From: Candidatus Tanganyikabacteria bacterium
GTDB lineage: Bacteria; Cyanobacteriota; Sericytochromatia; S15B-MN24; VGJW01
Direction: 5' to 3'
DNA length: 40,682 nt
NCBI GenBank assembly: GCA_016867235.1
Contig: VGJY01000014.1
Coordinates: forward strand, 1 to 40,682
A model generated the notes under the pieces. It worked only from the letters and a program-made list of their open reading frames with translations, searched no databases and was not told the DNA's origin. Of this stretch, positions 21,580 through 27,880 are shown in pieces. The stretch's first letter is position 1, and each line of letters opens with the position of its first letter. Made by a program: the position numbers and the translations under genes.

Positions 21580-23865
21580 TCAAGCCAGGGTCTGTCCGTC
21601 ATGGTATCGATCAAGCTCTACGTTGCCTGTCTCGGTCGCCCCGTTCGCCACGAGTCCCGGCGGCCGGAACCCGACCGCGCCCTTCCCGTTGCGATCCCGC
21701 CTGGCCTCCTCGGCGGCGGCCTCGGCCAGGAGGCCGGCGGTGATCCGCCCGGCCGCCATCTGCGCCCGCGTGGCGGCCCGGAAGGCCGCCTGGCGGATCT
21801 GGCCGCCCGATAGCTGGTAGGCTTCGCCGAGGGCTGCGAAATCGATCGCCCCCTCGAAGGGCACGGTGTCCGGGAAGTGGTGAGCCCAGATGCGGGACCG
21901 GGCGGCGGCGTCGGGGAACGGGAACCGCACGGAGTAGGCCAGGCGCCGTCCTAGCGCGTGGTCGAGGACCTCCGGCCGGTTGGTGGCGAGGATAAGCAGG
22001 CCGTCGAAGTGCTCCATCTGCGTGAGCAGGACGTTGACCGCGCTGTCGTCGTGGCGCGAAGCCCGGCCGGAGCCGCGCTCGGCCAGCAGGCTGTCGGCCT
22101 CGTCCACGAAAAGCACGGCCCCCTCGGCCTGCGCCCGCTCGAAGAGGCTCTCGAGGTGCTTCTCGGTATCGCCTACGAACTTCGACAGCACGACCGACAT
22201 CGATGTCAGCAGGAGACCCCGGCCCAGTTCGGCGGCGATGGCCTCGGCCGTGAGCGTCTTGCCGGTCCCCGGCCCGCCGGTGAAGAGCACGGCCAGGCCC
22301 TTGTGGCTCCCCAGGTCGGCGCCGATGCCCCACCGCTCGATGACCTCCCGCCGGTAGCGCACCGCGTGGATCAGCTCGACGATGTCGCGCCGGGTCTCGT
22401 CGGCCATCACCACCTTGTCGAGCTTGACCTTCGGCTGCACCAGGCAGAAGTCTACCCAGTCGAGGCCCGTCGCCTGGGCCTTGGCGGCCGCCTCGAGGTG
22501 CCGCTGGTGGAGCACCGGCGCTGCGGGATCGTCGTGGACGGCCAGCGCCAGCGCCTCGAGCACCGCGTTTTTGATGTAGCCCCCCGCCAGCTCGTAGCGC
22601 GAGGCCAGCGCCTGCAGGTCGACGTCGGCGGCCAGATGGGCCTGCTCGGGGAGCAGGCGGCGCCAGATGGCCTGCCGGGCCTGGGAATCCGGCTCGGGGA
22701 AGCAGACGCGAACCTGCATGCGGCGCTTGAGCGCCGGATCGAGCATCTCGGGCAGGTTGGTCGCCAGGACCACGATGCCCTCGTAGCGCTCCAACTCCTC
22801 GAGCATGAGGTTCATCAGCCCGTTGCCGTCGCGCCGATCCTTGAAGAGCAACTCGCACTCGTCGAAGAGCACGAGCGCATCCTGCAGGGCCGCCTCCCGG
22901 AAGATGCGCGGCAGCAGGTGGTCGGCCTCGTGGGTCATCGTCATGAAGGCCAGGACGTCCACGCGCAGGACCCGCTTGCCGAGCCGCGCGGCGATGGCGT
23001 GTGCGGTCAGCGTCTTGCCGGTCCCGGGTGGGCCGTAGAAGAGCATCCCCAGGCTCCGCCCGTACCGGATTCTCTCCTCGAAGCCCCACTCGCGCCGCAC
23101 CTCCAGGTAGCGGTCATGGGCGCCCAGGATACGCGTGATCCGCGCCAGATCGCCTGGATCGAGCACCACGTCGTCGAAGGTCGCCCGCGGGTCCTCGAGC
23201 GACGAGAACTCCATGAAGTCGTCGTCGAGGCACTGGTCGCCGACCAGAAACTTGAACGTCCGCATGGGCAGCGTGATCGAGGCGGATAGGAGATCCTTGG
23301 GATCGACCAGGCGGTCGGGAACGTCGAGCTTGACCAGGCCGCTGCCGACCAAGGGGGCCCGCGCCCCGAACATGGACCGCCGCCGGATGCGCTCCTGGAA
23401 GGGCATCTCGAGGAAGAAGAAGACATCGTCGACGCACAGGTCGAACCACCGCGCCCCGCCGGCCTCCTGCAGGCGTCGCGACGTGCACAGGCAGGTGGCC
23501 AGGATGATCACGATGCGCGCCTCGGCATCCAGGTGATGCCGCTCGCACAGCAGATCCAGCGCCAGGGGCATGTTGGCGTCGCGGGTGGCCGCCAGGCGGC
23601 GGTCGACGCGGGTGCGCACCTGCTGCTCGGCCTCGCGCAGGGCCTTGATTTCCGCCGGCTTCGGTCGCCTTTCGCGGGGCTTGGCGGCTTCCTGGCGGAT
23701 GCCCGCCTTGAGCTCCCGCCGGCGAAACGGCGAAGGCTCGTCGGCCGGGATCTCGTCGTGCTCAGCCTTCAATCGCGCCGCCCGCGCCACGGCCCACTCG
23801 AACTCCGCCTCGAGGTACTCGAGATCGGACTCGAACCGCTCGTTGCCCACAGCCTGGTCGGTCAC
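21580..23865 (-). CDS. Double AAA+ ATPase, 761 aa
   Basis: Two AAA+ modules are visible. Module 1: Walker A GPPGTGKT (278-285), Walker B LVLFDECE (331-338), sensor region VVLATN. Module 2: Walker A GGPGTGKT (530-537), Walker B AVLFVDEAD (583-591), sensor LILATN. In each case only one clear Arg-rich finger region follows (PALKRRMQ; ALGRRLAY). The N-terminal 270 residues are a coiled, charged segment followed by a helical/winged region (LALDLLCERHHLDAEARIVI). This recalls the N-terminal domain of the AAA+ ATPases of contractile injection systems, though no injection-system genes are present. GTG at 23865 is preferred over ATG 23883 because GGGAGG precedes it by 5 bases. It probably unfolds or remodels protein complexes. 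It is divergent from the WYL gene. Confidence 0.85.
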   Translation of the reverse strand: MTDQAVGNERFESDLEYLEAEFEWAVARAARLKAEHDEIPADEPSPFRRRELKAGIRQEAAKPRERRPKPAEIKALREAEQQVRTRVDRRLAATRDANMPLALDLLCERHHLDAEARIVIILATCLCTSRRLQEAGGARWFDLCVDDVFFFLEMPFQERIRRRSMFGARAPLVGSGLVKLDVPDRLVDPKDLLSASITLPMRTFKFLVGDQCLDDDFMEFSSLEDPRATFDDVVLDPGDLARITRILGAHDRYLEVRREWGFEERIRYGRSLGMLFYGPPGTGKTLTAHAIAARLGKRVLRVDVLAFMTMTHEADHLLPRIFREAALQDALVLFDECELLFKDRRDGNGLMNLMLEELERYEGIVVLATNLPEMLDPALKRRMQVRVCFPEPDSQARQAIWRRLLPEQAHLAADVDLQALASRYELAGGYIKNAVLEALALAVHDDPAAPVLHQRHLEAAAKAQATGLDWVDFCLVQPKVKLDKVVMADETRRDIVELIHAVRYRREVIERWGIGADLGSHKGLAVLFTGGPGTGKTLTAEAIAAELGRGLLLTSMSVVLSKFVGDTEKHLESLFERAQAEGAVLFVDEADSLLAERGSGRASRHDDSAVNVLLTQMEHFDGLLILATNRPEVLDHALGRRLAYSVRFPFPDAAARSRIWAHHFPDTVPFEGAIDFAALGEAYQLSGGQIRQAAFRAATRAQMAAGRITAGLLAEAAAEEARRDRNGKGAVGFRPPGLVANGATETGNVELDRYHDGQTLA

Positions 23866-23949
23866 GCTTTCCTCCCGTCGCATCGGTTTCTGGACTGTAG
23901 ACGGACGAAACGCGATCGGAATTGCGGTTTGTGTAACCTGTCGGCCCAG

Positions 23950-23964
23950 TCGATCGTTTTCGCT
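23950..23964 (+). promoter_or_regulatory. 15-base motif upstream of the WYL gene
   Basis: TCGATCGTTTTCGCT lies 26 bases before the WYL start codon in the 125-bp divergent region with the double AAA+ gene. Closely related 15-mers occur at 26406-26420 and 27824-27838, both just ahead of other plus-strand genes. A further partial match on the other strand (GACGAAACGCGATCGG) lies in the same intergenic region. A shared operator, perhaps for the WYL protein itself, is inferred. Confidence 0.35.
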
Positions 23965-23990
23965 GCAAGGGATGTGAAAGGAGCCCGGTC

Positions 23991-24932
23991 ATGAGAGGAC
24001 AACGCCAGGCGACCGGGAAGAAGGGTCTGGCCGAGCCATTGCGCCGGCTTTTCGCGCTGGCCGTCGCCCTGCTGGAAAGGCCGCGCCGGCGGGAAGAGCT
24101 TGCCCTGGTCGGCGTGGCCGACCCGCGCGACCCGTCCAGCGTCACGCGGGACATCAACGCCCTCCGCTCGCTGGGCTGGGAAATTCGCAGCCGGGGCGGC
24201 CGCCCCTACACCCTCTACACCGGGAATATCCCCCTGCTGGTGGACACCGGCGAGGCCAGAGCGCTGCTGCTGATGGCCGAACTGGCCGAGCAGGCGGGTT
24301 TTCCAGATCACGACGTCCTGCGGCGTCTAGTCGCCCGGATCCCCGCGCCGATTCGCTCCGGGGCCGCCGCCGACGGCCGGGTCCGGATTCACCCGTCCCT
24401 CGTGGGCTACCGGCCGCACGACGCCACGCTGCGGCTCATCCGGCAAAGCCTGGCGCGAGGCCGCCGGATGCGCCTGGTCTACGGCCACCCCTGGCACGAC
24501 GAGTCCAGGACCTACCTGGTCGATGCCGCCGAGCTGAGCTGGATAGATGGGACCCTCATCCTCTTCGCGTTCTGCCCCGAGGCACCTGGCGCGCACGACG
24601 CGCAGAAGACCCGCGAGTTCCGGGTCGACCGGATCCTGGCGGTCCAACCGACGTCGCTCGCGTGCGAGCGGTCCTTCGCACCGAAGTTCTCCTTCACCTA
24701 CCGGATCCTCCCGGGCCTCAGGCGCGCCTTCGGCGCTCCGGGCTCCCACCGGCTCCTGGCCGAGGCCGCCGACGGGACGCTGACGCTCCGCGGCGTCGCC
24801 AACACCGAGTTTCGCGCCCAGCGCTACCTGCTGGCATTCGGTCCCTACGCCGAGGCCGTCGCGCCGGAGAGCCTCCGCTCCCGCCTGGCCCGCGTCTCGG
24901 CCGAGACGGCGGAGATCTACCGGTCAGGGTGA
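23991..24932 (+). CDS. WYL-domain transcriptional regulator (divergent), 313 aa
   Basis: ATG at 23991 follows AAGGAG at 8 bases. Residues 14-75 form a winged helix-turn-helix (LFALAVALLERPRRREELAL then SSVTRDINALRSLGWEIRSR with a YTLYTG wing). From about 140 a WYL-type ligand-sensing domain follows: ATLRLIRQSLARGRRMRLVY, then RTYLVDAAELSWIDGTLILF and REFRVDRILAVQPT. The exact W-Y-L triplet is not present, since the position reads TLILFAF, so ligand binding may differ. A C-terminal extension contains FGPYAEAVAPESLR. WYL proteins often control defence and mobile-element genes, sensing nucleic acid or nucleotide ligands. Its position, divergent from the double AAA+ gene, suits local control. Confidence 0.82.
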   Translation: MRGQRQATGKKGLAEPLRRLFALAVALLERPRRREELALVGVADPRDPSSVTRDINALRSLGWEIRSRGGRPYTLYTGNIPLLVDTGEARALLLMAELAEQAGFPDHDVLRRLVARIPAPIRSGAAADGRVRIHPSLVGYRPHDATLRLIRQSLARGRRMRLVYGHPWHDESRTYLVDAAELSWIDGTLILFAFCPEAPGAHDAQKTREFRVDRILAVQPTSLACERSFAPKFSFTYRILPGLRRAFGAPGSHRLLAEAADGTLTLRGVANTEFRAQRYLLAFGPYAEAVAPESLRSRLARVSAETAEIYRSG

Positions 24933-24996
24933 TCCAAACCGCCACCCGCGCTGGTGCCGTCGCCCGCTATGGTCGCCATGGTCGAAAGGAGGGCCC

Positions 24997-25299
24997 ATGG
25001 TTCGGCAGGGCGACATTCTTCTGGTCCCGCAGGACGAATTACCCGAGGGCGCCACGGAACTGCCGATCGCGGCGGCCGAAGCGCTGATCCTCGCGGCCGG
25101 CGAGGCCACCGGCCACGCCCATACCGTGGCGACCGCGGGCAACCGCTACTGGCAGTTCGGGAGGGCGCGCTACCTCGAGATCGGCGTCGCGTCGGAAGTC
25201 ACGCATCAAGAGCACGCGCCCGTCGCGTTCGCGACGGGGCTTTACCGCGTCGTGAGGCAGCGCTCTTACCAGCCCGCCGACGAGGCGGACCTGGATTGA
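24997..25299 (+). CDS. Small conserved protein with GHAH motif, 100 aa
   Basis: ATG at 24997 follows AAAGGAGG. The sequence starts MVRQGDILLVPQDELPEGA, then ILAAGEATGHAHTVA, YLEIGVASEVTHQEHAPVAF and TGLYRVVRQRSYQP. This matches a compact beta-barrel-like family with the conserved blocks RQGDxLL, GExTGHAH and HxEH. The four conserved His residues could bind a metal (inference). The family is usually found directly before DUF6745-type genes, as here: the stop codon overlaps the proposed start of the next gene. Biochemical role unknown. Confidence 0.75.
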   Translation: MVRQGDILLVPQDELPEGATELPIAAAEALILAAGEATGHAHTVATAGNRYWQFGRARYLEIGVASEVTHQEHAPVAFATGLYRVVRQRSYQPADEADLD

Positions 25300-26375
25300 G
25301 CGGCATTGACCCCGGGCCCCTTGGGCTGTGCGTGGAGCCCGCGGACCGCCCGCGGGCGGAGGCCGCCATCGCGGCGCTGTACCGCCGCGATGGCCTGCGC
25401 CCGCCGCGCTTCGTCTGGGCGGCCTCACCGCTGGCCGGGGCCTTTGCGGCCGCTCTCGAGGAAGCTTCCGGCATGAGCGGCGAGCGCCTGGAATGCATCG
25501 GGGGCGTCGAGGCCTGGGGCGATCGGCTGATGGCCGCCTCCGACTGCTGGCCCGAGGGCCTCGGCGAGAGCTACCAGGCGCTGGTCGATGGGTTGGTGGC
25601 CGGCCTCGAGGCCTGGCTGCAGGACGGCTTCTTCGGGACGCTGCTCGCCCAGTCCACGTCGAGCGGACGGCCCTCGGAGTCCGAACCGCTTCGCGACCGG
25701 ATCCTGGGGTTGGCCCGCGGAGCGTTCCTGGGCCAGCACGTCGGGGACTGGGTGGTTCGCGCCTGGCGTCGCAGGCGGAGATTAGCCGGGCGGTTGCCCC
25801 TCGGTTCGCGGGCGCTGGAGGCGGTCGTCGAGGTCGCCGCCTCCGCCGGCTGGTGGTGGCCCTTCGAGGGCCTGGTCGTCATCTCGGACAGGCCGGCCCT
25901 GCTCCGAACGCTGGTCCTGCCTCGCAGGACGCGGACCTTCGGACTGCACGCGCTTGACGGCCCTGCTGCCCGATTCCGGGACGGGTGGTCGGTGTACGCC
26001 ATCGAGAACCGGGTAGCGCCGCGGATCCTCGTCGAGGCGCCGACGGAGGCCACGCCTTCGGACTTGCTCGGGGCGCCGTTCTACCGGCAGGTCATGCACC
26101 TGGTCGCACGGTTCGGCGAGGACCGGTTCCTGGCCGAGGGGCGGCCGCTGATCCTCGACGCGGATCGCGACGCCGCCGGGATGCCCAGGCGACTGCTGCA
26201 CTTCGCGGCCCCGGACTTCCGGGAGGGGGTCCTGGCGATCGTCGAGGTCGTGTGTCCGTCTACCGCCCGGCGGCACCTCCTGCGCGTGCCTCCGCGGGTG
26301 AGGACTTGCCACCAGGCCGTGGCGTGGACCTTCGGCCTGCTGCCCTCCGAGTACCGGCCAGGCGCCGAGGCCTGA
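25296..26375 (+). CDS. DUF6745-like protein, 359 aa
   Basis: The block CVEPADRPRAEAAIAALYRR near the start, FVWAASPLAG, then WWWPFEGLVVISDRP, RFRDGWSVYAIEN and finally RVPPRVRTCHQAVAWTFGLL follow the order of conserved segments in DUF6745 proteins. The start is uncertain: TTG at 25296 overlaps the previous stop and fits typical family length before CVEPADRP; GTG at 25332 is an alternative. The frame is open upstream but overlaps the GHAH gene. The middle has a Trp-rich hydrophobic patch. No enzymatic role is known for the family; the paired small gene suggests they form one functional unit. Confidence 0.72.
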   Translation: MSGIDPGPLGLCVEPADRPRAEAAIAALYRRDGLRPPRFVWAASPLAGAFAAALEEASGMSGERLECIGGVEAWGDRLMAASDCWPEGLGESYQALVDGLVAGLEAWLQDGFFGTLLAQSTSSGRPSESEPLRDRILGLARGAFLGQHVGDWVVRAWRRRRRLAGRLPLGSRALEAVVEVAASAGWWWPFEGLVVISDRPALLRTLVLPRRTRTFGLHALDGPAARFRDGWSVYAIENRVAPRILVEAPTEATPSDLLGAPFYRQVMHLVARFGEDRFLAEGRPLILDADRDAAGMPRRLLHFAAPDFREGVLAIVEVVCPSTARRHLLRVPPRVRTCHQAVAWTFGLLPSEYRPGAEA

Positions 26376-26405
26376 CGGCGGGCCGAGTGAAATAGCGCGA
26401 GCCGC

Positions 26406-26420
26406 TCGATCGTTTCCGCT
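26406..26420 (+). promoter_or_regulatory. 15-base motif upstream of the beta-propeller gene
   Basis: TCGATCGTTTCCGCT differs at one position from the motif at 23950-23964. It lies 32 bases ahead of the ATG at 26453, inside the 77-bp gap after the DUF6745-like gene. Either a shared operator or a promoter element is possible. Confidence 0.35.
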
Positions 26421-26452
26421 TTGTAGTCGAGTTTCCAAGGAGATGCGCAGCG

Positions 26453-27766
26453 ATGATCGAGTCCCTCAGGCCGAACCAGGTGTCCTTCGATGGCCGCCGT
26501 GGCTGGCGCACCGTGCTGCCGGGCGGCCGGCCGGTGGCGACGCCCGCCATCGCCGGCGGGCGCGTCTTCATCGGCGGGGGGTACGCGTCGCACGAGTTCT
26601 ACTCGTTCGATGCCGTCACCGGCCAGCTGGCCTGGCAGATCGGCACGAAGGACGATGGCCCGACCGCCGCCATCGTGTCGGCCGGCCTCGTGGCGTTCAA
26701 CACCGAGTCCTGCACGCTCTACGTCGTCGAGGCCGCGACCGGCCGGGTCGTCTGGGAGAGGTGGCTCGGCGATCCGCTCATGGCGCAGCCGGCCGCAGAC
26801 GGTGAGCGGGTGTACATGGCGTATCCCGACCGGGAGCACCGCCATCAGCTCGCCTGCTTCGACCTGGCCTCGGGGGCGCCGCTCTGGACCACGCCTGTCG
26901 GCCACGACATCATCACGGCGCCCGTCCTGCACGAAGGGGCGCTGTACGTGAGCACGTACGACGGCCACGTCCACCACCTCGACGCGCTCACCGGCAGGCG
27001 CGTCTGGGCCGAGGATTTTCGCGCCACGAGCGCCCCATGGGTGGTCGGCGACCGGGTGCTGGTCAGCAAGCGCGCCGAGGGCGAGGCGGTTCCGGTGGAG
27101 GAAGTCCACGCCTATCACAGGCACACCGGGGAGCGCTCGGGCCGCCGGGCCTACGCCTCCGAGGAGGCGGCCTACCTCCGCACCAAGCGCGGCACGCTCG
27201 ACGGGCAGCGCCTGGATGCGCTGGATGCGGCCGTCGGCTTCGCGCACGCTCCGGCGGCGGCGAAACTCAACTCGGTCGAGAGCCTGGTCGGCGAGTACCG
27301 CGTGTCGGGGAGCTGGCGCTACCAGGGCTCGCGGCCCGTGGTCGCCGGCGATCGCTGTTTCCTGATCGTGGGCGACGAGATTCGGTGCAACTCGGTCGCG
27401 ACCGAGGAAGTCCTCTGGCATCGCCCGGCCCCGGCCGACGCGTCCGTCACGCGGCGTCTCTCGCCGCCGGCGCTGGCCAACGGCAAGCTGTTCTTCGCGC
27501 TGGCCGACGGGACGGTGCTCTGCCTCGACCAGGCCACCGGCGCGGATATCTGGTCCTGCAACGTGGGCGAGCCGCTGGAGTGGAGCCCGGCCGTGCACGG
27601 GGGCCGGGTGTACGTCGGGTCGGCAACCGGCAGCCTGATCTGCCTGGAAACCGGCGATCCGGCCGACACCGGCTGGCCCATGTGGGGCGGCGGGCCCGGG
27701 CACAACGGCTACGAGGCCGGGCGGGAGACGCCCGTCACCGAGGCCCGACTGGTCGTGGCGCCCTGA
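26453..27766 (+). CDS. PQQ-type beta-propeller protein, cytoplasmic, 437 aa
   Basis: Repeating blades with the pattern W-x-x-x...G-x-V-x-x-G-x-x-x-x-x-x-x-A-x-D-x-x-T-G follow each other: GGRVFIGGGYASHEFYSFDA, LYVVEAATGRVVWERWL, ACFDLASGAPLWTTPVG, HHLDALTGRRVWAEDF, LCLDQATGADIWSC and LICLETGDP. About seven blades are recognisable, with a longer, less regular insert around residues 215-300. There is no signal peptide, so unlike PQQ dehydrogenases or BamB it should stay in the cytoplasm and act as a binding platform. The extreme C-terminus WPMWGGGPGHNGY is also typical of such propellers. AAGGAG lies 10 bases before the ATG. Function is not known. Confidence 0.75.
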   Translation: MIESLRPNQVSFDGRRGWRTVLPGGRPVATPAIAGGRVFIGGGYASHEFYSFDAVTGQLAWQIGTKDDGPTAAIVSAGLVAFNTESCTLYVVEAATGRVVWERWLGDPLMAQPAADGERVYMAYPDREHRHQLACFDLASGAPLWTTPVGHDIITAPVLHEGALYVSTYDGHVHHLDALTGRRVWAEDFRATSAPWVVGDRVLVSKRAEGEAVPVEEVHAYHRHTGERSGRRAYASEEAAYLRTKRGTLDGQRLDALDAAVGFAHAPAAAKLNSVESLVGEYRVSGSWRYQGSRPVVAGDRCFLIVGDEIRCNSVATEEVLWHRPAPADASVTRRLSPPALANGKLFFALADGTVLCLDQATGADIWSCNVGEPLEWSPAVHGGRVYVGSATGSLICLETGDPADTGWPMWGGGPGHNGYEAGRETPVTEARLVVAP

Positions 27767-27823
27767 GCGCAGGACGGGCTTTCGTGGAGCGGGTCCCTGT
27801 AATCTGACAGCTACCGGCGCCGT

Positions 27824-27838
27824 TCGATCATTACGGCT
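27824..27838 (+). promoter_or_regulatory. 15-base motif upstream of recQ
   Basis: TCGATCATTACGGCT matches the two motifs at 23950 and 26406 at most positions (TCGATC, TT, and the final GCT-like end). It sits 42 bases before the recQ ATG in a 114-bp gap. Weaker than the other two; a chance resemblance cannot be excluded. Confidence 0.25.
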
Positions 27839-27880
27839 ACCTTCAGACCCGCCGGGCCTAATCAAGGAAACAAACGAACC

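Noticed and set aside
21141-21614. Minus-strand frame starting inside the double AAA+ gene
   Set aside because: Its first 45 residues look plausible, but it has no ribosome-binding site, overlaps the AAA+ end and then runs through the inverted repeat.
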